Shown: piece after piece, positions 1 to 7,759 of the stretch
Layout: each line of letters starts with the position of its first letter
Position numbering within the stretch: the first letter of the stretch is position 1
DNA from: Verrucomicrobiota bacterium
GTDB lineage: Bacteria > Verrucomicrobiota > Verrucomicrobiia > Chthoniobacterales > Terrimicrobiaceae
Assembly (NCBI GenBank): GCA_026398285.1
Contig: JAPLTI010000157.1
Span: forward strand, 1 to 21,446
Direction: 5' to 3'
Length of the DNA stretch: 21,446 nucleotides
Position numbers and translations under genes: made by a program
The notes under the pieces: generated by a model
The model's database searches: none
What the model was told of the DNA's origin: nothing
What the model saw: only the letters and a program-made list of their open reading frames with translations

Positions 1-2398
1 CGGGAAGAAGTTGATCGTCCTCATCCGCCTCGATAATCGGTTGTCCTGCAGGATCCAAGAGTCCGGCCGTCACAAACATGAGCAGGTTACGCTTGATATG
101 TTGATCCACATTTGTCCGGAAAAGCCTTCCAGCAAGAGGGATATCGCCTAAAATTGGAACCTTATCTTGAACTTTCTGCACATCCTCGCGCATTAGGCCA
201 CCCATGACGACGGTTTGGCCATCATAAACGGAGACTTGGGTTTCCACTTCGCGGGTCGAGAAGACGGGTTGGTTAATTGTGTTAGGTGTTGCCTCAAAGG
301 TCGTGGAGGGAAGGGTAAGAAGAGGTGTGGTGTATTGCACCGAAGCATAAATTGGGCTGCCGTAGTTTATAAAGCCATCAAATTCAATGACACGCGGCGC
401 CAAGCGAAGCTCAATCGTATAAGAATCCGGCCCAACTGTAGGCTCCACTTCCAAGGTGATACCAGTGTTTTTTGTTTCCCAGCCACTCGGCGAGTTGGGA
501 ACAACCGGCGCGTAGGTCGAGCCAGTGGTGGCGGAGAGTTGAGGCGGGTCAAATTGGCTGGGGTAGCGAAATTCGCGGACGATTTCAATTTTTGCGGTGC
601 TTCCGCTTTTGGTGGTGACTTTTGGAGCGCTGACGAGATCGATTCCTTTCTTTTGACTCAAGGCGCGGAGGACAACTTGGAATTGTGGGTTTGTGAAAAC
701 ACCCGCAACACTGAGAACACCTGGAGCCGGACCGGCTGGCGAGCCGAGGAGAATGGCATCCACCGCATTCAGGCTGATTCCTGTAGTGCCACCGCGGTTC
801 CCTGCTGTGATTGGACCCGATGTGCCCGAATTCGCGCCAACCGGGAGACTCGTTCCCGGATTGATGAGCGGATATCCGTTGTTGTTGATCGAGCGTCCGA
901 GACCGATTGTGCCGCCGCTCCCGTAGACGCCGGATCCACCAGCGAGGGCGAACTGGCCGAGCAACCAGTCGAAGCCGAGTTCGTTGAGATTGTTTTGGGA
1001 GACCTCAAGGAACTTCGCTTCGATTTCGACCTGTGTTGGCCTTGTTGCAACCGAAGTATCGACCAGAGCATCAATAAGCTCCAAGTTGGGTTGGGTATTT
1101 TTTACAATGAGGCGGCTGGTGAGCGAAATGTAGTTCGCGCTGGCACCCTCCGGAAATTCGACACCTTGAGTTTCAAGAAAATCTTTTGCTATAGACCGGG
1201 CTGCTATGACGGATTGTGAACCTGCGGCCAGACCGCTGACTTGCGGCGGCGCGCTTCCAGGCGTTGCCGTGATGAAGCCGGGCGGGACTTTGTATTCCTT
1301 GGTGATCAAGACATCCGTGTTCTCCGTGGCTGGAACCACGACAACGGCGTGTGTTTCGATTTTGATCTTGAGATTTGCCGCCTCAGTCACATAGCGAAGA
1401 GCTTCACGAAGTGGGACATCCGAGAGCGAAAGCGTGATCGGATAGGCTGCGTCCGGCGAGTCGGGTGGCAACTTCAGCACGATATTGATGCCTTTGTTGT
1501 CGGAATCGCCCTCATCCAAGTCGGAAGCGCGTTTTTTGATGAAATCGAGGGCTTCTTTAATGGAGGAATCTGTGAAGTCGATGCGAGGAATAATAATCGT
1601 ATCGAGCTTGTTATTGATGGCTTGGCTACCACGGCTATCCATTTGAGGTTGCTCGACGATGGAGGTAGGACCATCGGTGAATTTCCGGAGCGGAAGTTCC
1701 CACGCTTTGTCCACAGCGGTAAGCATGGCGCCACGCGTTTCACTGTAGGCGGCATCGGCATATTCTTGGCGCGCCACATTGATTTTTTCCATCAATCGGC
1801 GGGCGGCGATGTTGTATTTATCAATGTTGAGGGCCTGCTCACAGCGTTTGAAGGCAATATCGTAGCGCCCGGTTGCGTAGTAGCCGTCGCCCTCTTGGAT
1901 GAGGCGCTTGACTTCTTCGATATTCGCCACATGCCGCGGGGTGATCGTGCCGCGATCAGCGAAACCCTGTGGGTCCATGAGCTGCGAGCGGAGGGTTTTG
2001 GCGGGGCCGTAATTTGGATCGTAGCGATTTTCCAGGACAACTTCCACGGTCGTGCGGGCATCCGCATAGCGCCCCTCGGAGACACGCTGACGCGCGAGGA
2101 GAACGGCGGCGTTACAAAAACCGCCAAGAGCCTGCTTGCGTAGGTCGGAAGATGCCTCACCGCCCTGCGGGAGGGTATCAACGGCGCTTTTGAAAAGCGC
2201 GTAGGCGGACTCGTAATCGTTGTCAGCCACGGCATCATTTCCTTTTTGCACCAGATCCGCACAATAAGCACGTTTTTGCTCAAGCACTTGAATATGTGAC
2301 TCAACCGCACCCTGAACACCTGGGTATTGAGCCTGAACAATGGGCAAAGTTACGCCGGCAAGAAGAAAAACTGGAAACCAGAGTGGGAATTTAATCAT
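1..2398 (-). CDS. pilQ: Type IV pilus-like secretin, Amuc_1098/PilQ type (3' end outside window)
   Basis: Outer-membrane secretin, expected to form the ring through which a type IV pilus-like fibre passes. The frame is open for 799 codons from ATG 2398 to the window edge, so the C-terminus is missing. Residues 1 to about 23 are a signal peptide ending VQA. Residues about 50-205 contain TPR-like helices (for example YYATGRYDIAFKRCEQAL). About 265-355 resembles a secretin/STN N-domain and 365-440 an N1-like domain. The secretin domain starts near 452 and carries YDGQTVVMGGLMRED and, near 748, VPILGDIPLAGRLF, the classic secretin signature. The gene starts 6 bases after the Amuc_1099-like gene and closes the visible part of the operon; the order matches Amuc_1098 in Akkermansia. 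No clear Shine-Dalgarno precedes the ATG. Secretin identity is certain; assignment to the Amuc_1098 family rests on context and on the TPR-like N-terminus. Confidence 0.93.
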   Translation of the reverse strand, partial: MIKFPLWFPVFLLAGVTLPIVQAQYPGVQGAVESHIQVLEQKRAYCADLVQKGNDAVADNDYESAYALFKSAVDTLPQGGEASSDLRKQALGGFCNAAVLLARQRVSEGRYADARTTVEVVLENRYDPNYGPAKTLRSQLMDPQGFADRGTITPRHVANIEEVKRLIQEGDGYYATGRYDIAFKRCEQALNIDKYNIAARRLMEKINVARQEYADAAYSETRGAMLTAVDKAWELPLRKFTDGPTSIVEQPQMDSRGSQAINNKLDTIIIPRIDFTDSSIKEALDFIKKRASDLDEGDSDNKGINIVLKLPPDSPDAAYPITLSLSDVPLREALRYVTEAANLKIKIETHAVVVVPATENTDVLITKEYKVPPGFITATPGSAPPQVSGLAAGSQSVIAARSIAKDFLETQGVEFPEGASANYISLTSRLIVKNTQPNLELIDALVDTSVATRPTQVEIEAKFLEVSQNNLNELGFDWLLGQFALAGGSGVYGSGGTIGLGRSINNNGYPLINPGTSLPVGANSGTSGPITAGNRGGTTGISLNAVDAILLGSPAGPAPGVLSVAGVFTNPQFQVVLRALSQKKGIDLVSAPKVTTKSGSTAKIEIVREFRYPSQFDPPQLSATTGSTYAPVVPNSPSGWETKNTGITLEVEPTVGPDSYTIELRLAPRVIEFDGFINYGSPIYASVQYTTPLLTLPSTTFEATPNTINQPVFSTREVETQVSVYDGQTVVMGGLMREDVQKVQDKVPILGDIPLAGRLFRTNVDQHIKRNLLMFVTAGLLDPAGQPIIEADEDDQLLP

Positions 2399-2404
2399 TT
2401 CAGG

Positions 2405-3394
2405 TCAGGGAGATGAGCTGTCAGTCGATAAGACAGAAAATATGTCTCCGGTGGAGATGTCTCGTATTTGAGCTTTGGCAGGTGTGATGTCAACAAGTTT
2501 GAGCTTGCGGGTCGTATCCGGCTTGATGGTGAATTCCTCGCCTTTCTTGAGAGTGAAGTCCGCATCCCCCAGCGCGAGGAGGTTACGGAATGTGCCAAAC
2601 GAGGTCGGATCGTTTGTTTCTTTATTGAATATGAGAACAATCGAGTCGCCGGTCTCGGTGTTTTGGACGGTGAGTTCGGAGAGGTCGCCTGAGGCGTTGA
2701 CTCCATTAGGGCCAGGTTTGGCCTCGTATTTCAGAATTTTGTAAGGAGCACCTTCGATCTGTTCCCCGATTTTGCGGTATTGGCTGCGGGCGCTTCCTTT
2801 CAAGTCTTTGAGGTTGATCTGAAATTCCTTGCCTTCTCCTGACGGGTCGCCCTTGAACTCCAAGCGGAAGGGCACGGGCTTGAAGCCAACAAGTTTCAGC
2901 TTGTTGAAGGATGCCGGAGCGTCTTTGGGATCGTTCGGGTTGGTTTTTTTCTCGAATTCCTCAAGGTTTGAGAACCCGTCACCGTCGGCGTCCTTTTCCT
3001 TGATGTTCATGTCGGTGTAGTCGAGTCCGTTGGCGAGCAACCAATCGTTGGTGATCGGAGGGTGAAGCTGGTCACTTCCTTCCGCGAGAGGGTCGATGAG
3101 TTTGCCATCCTTGAGGAGGTAGCGGCGGGAGACGAGCAAGGAACCTCGCTCTGGAGTTCCGGCCGGGAGATCGGAGCTGGACTTCCACTTCGCTGGGGAA
3201 TCAGCAAGCGCTGCAGCTTGGCGAACGGCATCAAGGTCTAAGGAAGGAATTGCATTTTCCTTTGGCACTGTGAGGGCAGCCTGAACCTGAACCGGCTCCA
3301 TACGATTCATCGCAATCCAACCGGCATTGGATACCAGCAGTAAAGTGGCTACGGCGAGAAGGAGGATGTCGTATTTTTGTTTAACCCAATTCAT
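2405..3394 (-). CDS. Amuc_1099-like pilus-system protein, single-pass, with EF-hand/TSP3-like calcium loop
   Basis: 329-residue inner-membrane-anchored protein of the verrucomicrobial pilus operon. Residues 1-8 are cytoplasmic, about 9-28 form one membrane helix, and the rest is predicted periplasmic. Residues 135-146 (DADGDGFSNLEE) match a DxDxDGxxxxxE calcium loop, followed by TNPNDP as in thrombospondin type 3-like repeats. The C-terminal part (about 165-325) looks like a series of small beta-rich modules. The start at 3394 (MNWVKQ) was preferred over an in-frame start 57 bases upstream, because it places the helix at the N-terminus and leaves a 5-base gap to the preceding gene. It lies between the Amuc_1100-like gene and the secretin, the place of pilP in pilMNOPQ operons. 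A lipoprotein signal like that of PilP is absent. Family assignment relies on synteny and general architecture; PilP-like function is inference. Confidence 0.82.
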   Translation of the reverse strand: MNWVKQKYDILLLAVATLLLVSNAGWIAMNRMEPVQVQAALTVPKENAIPSLDLDAVRQAAALADSPAKWKSSSDLPAGTPERGSLLVSRRYLLKDGKLIDPLAEGSDQLHPPITNDWLLANGLDYTDMNIKEKDADGDGFSNLEEFEKKTNPNDPKDAPASFNKLKLVGFKPVPFRLEFKGDPSGEGKEFQINLKDLKGSARSQYRKIGEQIEGAPYKILKYEAKPGPNGVNASGDLSELTVQNTETGDSIVLIFNKETNDPTSFGTFRNLLALGDADFTLKKGEEFTIKPDTTRKLKLVDITPAKAQIRDISTGDIFSVLSTDSSSP

Positions 3395-3399
3395 AGTCT

Positions 3400-4338
3400 T
3401 TACTTGGGCGGAGGGGTGACGCCCGACTGGGCCGGCGGCTTGGATTCCCAATCCGGAAAGTCGAGGATTTCAATATTCAAGCTGGCCGTGACGGATTCGC
3501 GGCCGAGGATAGCTTGAATGGTATCGGCGTTCTTTTCCGAAGCGCCTGGAGTCGGCAGGCCGGGGGATGTCGAGGTCTCACCGGGTTGAGTGCGGGGCGG
3601 AGGCTGTGGGCTGGTGTTATCCAGTGTGAGCGAGCGGATGAGGAGAAATTCATCCGCGTCTTGGATCATATTGAAGGCCGTGAGGAGTTTTTCTTGGGGC
3701 GCAGTAAAAGTGATAGTGAATGTCTTGGTGGAAATGGCTGGTGCCTTGGGCTGTGGTGTGGCGCCTGGCTTGGCGGGTTGCACAGGCGTCGTTGCTGGCG
3801 GTTGGGCGACGATTTCCTGCCGCTTAAGAGAACCGATGGAGCCGATTTTCAGGCCGACGAGTTCATCCGCGATCCGGCGCATGATGCCGAACTCGCGATT
3901 GAGTTCCCCGACTTCCTGTTGGGATGGCGGAGCAGCCTGATATTCGTCGAATCCGTAGAAAAAGTTGTCCGGCAGGGTGACGCTCTTCTCGATGGCGGTT
4001 TTCCTCAATTCATCGACCGCTTTGCGAAGATCATCCTGAAATTCTTGGGGATTGATCGGCTTGAGGGTCGCCTCCATCGAGGCCAGCGCGGTGCGATACT
4101 TGCCGAGTTCGGCGCGGTATTCTTCAAGACTATCTTTGATTGCCTTGAGGCTCTGGTCAGTCGGGAAAGGTTTTTGATTTTGAAATTGTTTGAGCTTTTG
4201 AAGCTGCGAATCCAGGTTAGCCTGCGCTTCGTCCCGTCGCGTTTGAGCATCCACCGCCAAATACGAAGTGGCTCCCGTGCCGATGACGGCTACAATCAGG
4301 AGCACTAAGGCTATGGGGTTTTGTTTAAACCAGTTCAT
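3400..4338 (-). CDS. Amuc_1100-like pilus-associated protein (PilO position)
   Basis: 312-residue protein resembling Amuc_1100 of Akkermansia muciniphila. It has a cytoplasmic stub, a membrane helix at about 8-28, a long charged coiled-coil segment at about 34-115, an alpha/beta region at about 120-175, a proline/alanine-rich linker (178-200), a strand-rich stretch (203-243), a second Pro/Ser/Thr-rich linker (243-272) and a final strand pair (277-295). The ending ILGRESVTASLNIEILDF corresponds in layout to the C-terminal segment I recall for Amuc_1100. The start at 4338 gives an ATGA overlap with the pilM gene and puts the helix at the N-terminus; an earlier in-frame start would add 18 unlikely residues. 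Single helix, coiled coil and small alpha/beta domain is also the plan of PilO/GspM proteins, and the gene sits where pilO would be. Homology is well supported by synteny; any immune signalling role seen for Amuc_1100 cannot be assumed here. Confidence 0.85.
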   Translation of the reverse strand: MNWFKQNPIALVLLIVAVIGTGATSYLAVDAQTRRDEAQANLDSQLQKLKQFQNQKPFPTDQSLKAIKDSLEEYRAELGKYRTALASMEATLKPINPQEFQDDLRKAVDELRKTAIEKSVTLPDNFFYGFDEYQAAPPSQQEVGELNREFGIMRRIADELVGLKIGSIGSLKRQEIVAQPPATTPVQPAKPGATPQPKAPAISTKTFTITFTAPQEKLLTAFNMIQDADEFLLIRSLTLDNTSPQPPPRTQPGETSTSPGLPTPGASEKNADTIQAILGRESVTASLNIEILDFPDWESKPPAQSGVTPPPK

Positions 4339-6077
4339 GGCAAGATGAGCGGCTGCTTGAGCGGCAGAACCAAGGTGTAGCCGTAGGCCCAAGCCTCGCC
4401 GGTGGGAGTCGTGCGGCGGGTGATTATTTTCGACGGGTCGTCACCGATTGCGAAGACGGAGGAGGGTTTCAGGTGCTCGAAAAATTTGTCAATGACCCCT
4501 GCGCCTTCTGCGTTGGGTGGGTTGTCCAAGTAGAGTCCATTGATTTCGATGGCTGTGATCGCTTTTGGGCCAGAAACGGGTGTCGCCGGCTTGGGAGGAG
4601 CCTTCGCGCCGGGGGCAGGTGTCGGCTCAGGAGCAATGATGACGCCCTCCACTGGCTTGATCTGCGTGACCCAGATGAAGCGCGGCGGAATGGTCGCAGC
4701 GAGTTCATCGAGAATAGAAGCCCAGACGGAGCGCTCGGCGGCAAGGGCGAGGAAGGGGGCCGCTTCCGCTACGAGCTTGTCGCGTTCCGCCAGCGCGGAG
4801 GAGATTCCTTTGGAAAGGCCATCGAGTCGGGCGACTTCGGCCGTTTGCTTCTCGACTCTTTCATTGATGCGGAGTGCGGATTCATCAAGATCAAGCCAGC
4901 AGAGGGTTGGGGTAAGAATGAAAAACAACGCCGCTATTGCCAAAGCGGGAACTCGTTTCGCAAAAAGCTGAGCCTGGCGCACGCTGGGAGGAGTGAGATT
5001 GATCTCGACGGGGCAATTCTTGAGGGAACGGAGCGCAGAACCGACCAACTCGCCGAGACCAGAAGCACAATGGGCGACGCCCTGAGGGATGGCATCCGGC
5101 GCGGCCTGAACATTCCGAAAGGGGTTGAAATACTCCACGGGCGCCTGAAGTTTCTCAGCAAAAAACTCCGTCATGTAGGGTAGGCCCGTGCCGCCGCCAC
5201 AGATAAGAACCCGCATCGGCGTAGTGCCGCCTTGGGTGGTGCGGTAGAAATTGATCGAGCGGGCTATCTCCGCATGGAGACGGGTCATCGTATTCCGGGT
5301 GACCTTGGCGAGGCGGGCTTCGGTGGGGTCTTCGGATTCGGCATAAGCTCCGCCGAGTCCCACGGAGGCTTTCTCGAGTTTGAGTTTTTCAGCGAGAGTT
5401 ATCTCCTGAGCAAATTCCTTGGCGATCGCTGCGCTAACGGTATTTCCTCCGATGGGTATGCTCCGACTGAAGAGGCGGTTGTCTTCGATAAAGACGAGGT
5501 TCGTCGTGCGGGCCCCAAGATCCAGCAGGAGCGAGCAGCCTTTGGCATCGGCATAGTTGTAGCGGAAGGAGTTGAAAAGAGCGGTCGGTGCGAAGTCGAT
5601 TTGAGCCGAAGCGATGCCTCCCTTGCCCACGGCATCGACGACTTCGTTGAGCTGATCCGCCTTCATAGCGACGATCGCGACATCCCAAGTCTCGCCCCGG
5701 CGGTCGCCCATGATCTGATAATCCCAGACAACTTCATCGATCGGAAACGGCACATTCTGCTGGGCCTCGAATCCGATGATTGACTCGACATCGCTAGCCG
5801 TGGCGCCGGGCAGTTTCACAAAACGCGAGAAAACGGTTTGCGAGGGGAGGCAAAGATGGGTTTTGGCGTTTTTCGGAGCCTTAAGCGCAGCGCGGAGTTC
5901 CGCCGCGACAGATTCGATCTGGCTGTTGCGCGTGGCGTCTGCTGAGGGATCGACGATGAGGTCGGAAGTTTTGAGAGCAACGAGCTTCAATCCGCCTGCA
6001 GGCAATTCCTGAAACTCCGCCATGCTCACGGTCTGCATGCCGAGGTTAAGAGCGAAAATGCGTGCTGGACGGGCCAT
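4335..6077 (-). CDS. pilM: PilM-PilN fusion, Amuc_1101-like pilus assembly ATPase-fold protein
   Basis: 580-residue protein. Residues 1 to about 350 are an actin/FtsA-like PilM domain: N-terminal strand IFALNLG, phosphate-type motif LLLDLGARTTNLVF (183-196) and adenosine-type motif LICGGGTGLPYM (291-302). Residues 357-375 (VEINLTPPSVRQAQLFAKR) resemble the INLLP peptide by which PilN binds PilM. A membrane helix follows (about 376-395), then a coiled coil (400-445) and a periplasmic alpha/beta domain (446-575) containing ERSVWASILDELAATIPP, as in PilN. It thus appears to join the cytoplasmic ring protein PilM and its membrane partner PilN in one chain. The gene starts 12 bases after the Amuc_1102-like gene and overlaps the Amuc_1100-like gene by ATGA, implying translational coupling. 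PilM identity is strong; the PilN half is inferred from motif, topology and gene order. Confidence 0.9.
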   Translation of the reverse strand: MARPARIFALNLGMQTVSMAEFQELPAGGLKLVALKTSDLIVDPSADATRNSQIESVAAELRAALKAPKNAKTHLCLPSQTVFSRFVKLPGATASDVESIIGFEAQQNVPFPIDEVVWDYQIMGDRRGETWDVAIVAMKADQLNEVVDAVGKGGIASAQIDFAPTALFNSFRYNYADAKGCSLLLDLGARTTNLVFIEDNRLFSRSIPIGGNTVSAAIAKEFAQEITLAEKLKLEKASVGLGGAYAESEDPTEARLAKVTRNTMTRLHAEIARSINFYRTTQGGTTPMRVLICGGGTGLPYMTEFFAEKLQAPVEYFNPFRNVQAAPDAIPQGVAHCASGLGELVGSALRSLKNCPVEINLTPPSVRQAQLFAKRVPALAIAALFFILTPTLCWLDLDESALRINERVEKQTAEVARLDGLSKGISSALAERDKLVAEAAPFLALAAERSVWASILDELAATIPPRFIWVTQIKPVEGVIIAPEPTPAPGAKAPPKPATPVSGPKAITAIEINGLYLDNPPNAEGAGVIDKFFEHLKPSSVFAIGDDPSKIITRRTTPTGEAWAYGYTLVLPLKQPLILP

Positions 6078-6089
6078 CGTTGGGTCGGA

Positions 6090-6755
6090 TCAGTTGGCTG
6101 CTTTGGATTTCGAGGGCAGGTAGTAATCCCATGCAAGCGGCGCAAAGGGTGTCTGGCTTTTTTCCAGAACGCGGCCGGTCACTTTGGTCATCCCGGATTC
6201 GGATTCCCACCAACCCCTGCCCTGCTTGGCGACTTCGGCGCTCTTGAACGAGGAAATGGCCACAACGCCGGTGGAATCTGAAATGGTGACGCCCGCATCA
6301 ATGATGGCTTGCTGAATGGTGGTCGGTGCCTTGCCGTCAAAATATCGAGCGAGGGTCTGTGGAGCCACGAAGGCGGCAGCATGAAGTCCCTTGCCGTAGG
6401 GAACATCGGAAATCGTGGTGCTGCCTGTGAGAAGAGTGGATTGCTTATCCTCGCTGATCGCAGCGTTGTTGAGAAGGATGTAGAAATTCACCGTGAGATC
6501 ATCGGAGAACTTCGACGCTTCCTTCGATACCTCGTCTCGCTCGAAATTCACATCCACCTCGAGCCAGGGAGTCGGCCGTGCCGCACCCGGTTGCTGCTTG
6601 CGGTAGGTGCCGGCCGAAATTTGTGGCGTTTCAACAAGCGCAGGTTCGATTTTTTTGATGGTGAATTCCGACTTGACCTGGGCTTGGGCTGAAATGCTGC
6701 AAAGAGCAAGGAACAAGGCAGGAAGGATTGTCGCGGGGAACAAACTTTTTCTCAT
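6090..6755 (-). CDS. Amuc_1102-like exported pilus-operon protein
   Basis: 221-residue exported protein, first gene of the pilus operon. Residues 1 to about 25 form a Sec signal peptide (basic MRK, hydrophobic core, cleavage after SAQA). The mature part of about 196 residues has no further membrane helix and no cysteine, and looks beta-rich. It includes PTPWLEVDVNFE near residue 61 and a tryptophan-rich patch GRGWWESESG near 180. I recognise no catalytic motif. The position immediately before the pilM-type gene matches Amuc_1102, a secreted protein of unknown detailed role in the Akkermansia pilus locus. It begins 38 bases after the uxs-type gene; no convincing promoter or Shine-Dalgarno is visible in that gap, so read-through from upstream or a non-canonical promoter is possible. 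Assignment rests mainly on synteny and export signal. Confidence 0.75.
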   Translation of the reverse strand: MRKSLFPATILPALFLALCSISAQAQVKSEFTIKKIEPALVETPQISAGTYRKQQPGAARPTPWLEVDVNFERDEVSKEASKFSDDLTVNFYILLNNAAISEDKQSTLLTGSTTISDVPYGKGLHAAAFVAPQTLARYFDGKAPTTIQQAIIDAGVTISDSTGVVAISSFKSAEVAKQGRGWWESESGMTKVTGRVLEKSQTPFAPLAWDYYLPSKSKAAN

Positions 6756-6793
6756 GGTGAGGGTGTTATTCGGATATGGGATTTAAGTAAATC

Positions 6794-7744
6794 TCAAACG
6801 CGGCCACGGAAGAATTCAATGGTCTCGCGAATGCCTTTGTCGAAGTCAACCTTCGGCTCCCAGCCAAGGATCGTCTTGGCGCGGGTGATGTCCGGTTGGC
6901 GCACCTTGGGGTCATCCACAGGGAGCGGCTTGTGCTCGATCTGGCAGGCGGCGCCAGTGATGCGCAGGATTTCCTCGGCAAATTGACGGATCGTCATCTC
7001 GCGCGGGTTTCCGATGTTCACAGGCTCGTGGAAATCACTCATCATCAACCGGAAAATTCCATCAATGAGATCCGAAACATAGCAGAAGCTGCGGGTCTGG
7101 GATCCATCGCCGAAGATTGTGAGCGGCTGACCAGTCAGCGCCTGACCGATGAAAGCCGGCACAACGCGTCCGTCATCGAGGCGCATGCGTGGACCGTAGG
7201 TATTGAAAATACGAACAATATGCGTATTCATGCCGTGATAGCGGTGGTAGGCCATGGTTATGGCTTCCGCGAATCGCTTGGCTTCATCGTAAACGCCGCG
7301 TGGTCCGATGGGGTTCACATTGCCCCAATAGTCTTCGGTTTGCGGATGAATGAGCGGATCGCCGTAGCACTCGGAAGTCGAGGCGAGAATGAACGCCGCG
7401 CCTTTATCCTTGGCCAGACCGAGCGCATTGTGCGTTCCGAGCGAGCCGACTTTCAAGGTTGGAATCGGGATGCGCAGGTAGTCGATCGGACTGGCTGGAC
7501 TCGCAAAATGCCAAACATAATCGACCTTACCTGGGATGTAGATGAAGTCGGTGACATCGTGGCAGATGAATTTGTAGCTCTTATTCCCGGCGAGATGCTC
7601 GATGTTCGCGACATTGCCAGTGATGAGGCTATCGATCGCGATGACGCGATGGCCTTCGGCAAGCAAACGGTCGGTGAGGTGTGAGCCCAAAAAGCCCGCA
7701 CCGCCTGTGATGACGCTGATGGGTTGTGAGGAGGTCTCGGCCAT
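6794..7744 (-). CDS. UDP-glucuronate decarboxylase (UXS-type, SDR family)
   Basis: 316-residue NAD-dependent epimerase/dehydratase family enzyme, best matched to UDP-glucuronate decarboxylase, which makes UDP-xylose from UDP-glucuronate for surface polysaccharides. Rossmann motif GGAGFLG (14-20), the ASTSECYGDP segment (121-130) with the acid/base residues of this subfamily, and catalytic Tyr152 and Lys156 (YDEAK) are all present. EDYWGNVNPIGPRGVYDEAK is very typical of UXS. Length agrees with soluble bacterial UXS enzymes. The gene follows ilvC by 15 bases and precedes the pilus operon by 38, so it may be transcribed with ilvN-ilvC although metabolically unrelated. The nearby glycosyltransferases at 15453-17212 are possible users of the sugar nucleotide, but this is only context. 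A dTDP-glucose dehydratase-like activity is the main alternative. Confidence 0.9.
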   Translation of the reverse strand: MAETSSQPISVITGGAGFLGSHLTDRLLAEGHRVIAIDSLITGNVANIEHLAGNKSYKFICHDVTDFIYIPGKVDYVWHFASPASPIDYLRIPIPTLKVGSLGTHNALGLAKDKGAAFILASTSECYGDPLIHPQTEDYWGNVNPIGPRGVYDEAKRFAEAITMAYHRYHGMNTHIVRIFNTYGPRMRLDDGRVVPAFIGQALTGQPLTIFGDGSQTRSFCYVSDLIDGIFRLMMSDFHEPVNIGNPREMTIRQFAEEILRITGAACQIEHKPLPVDDPKVRQPDITRAKTILGWEPKVDFDKGIRETIEFFRGRV

Positions 7745-7759
7745 AGGAATAAGAAGTTT

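Noticed and set aside
215..1219. Plus-strand open frame of 334 codons
   Set aside because: Antisense to the secretin domain, which reads through without a stop on the minus strand and carries the secretin signature.
6756..6793. Promoter of the pilus operon in the 38-base gap
   Set aside because: A TTGAGA and several TATC-like hexamers exist but at spacings of 14-15 bases; no convincing site, so no feature was called.
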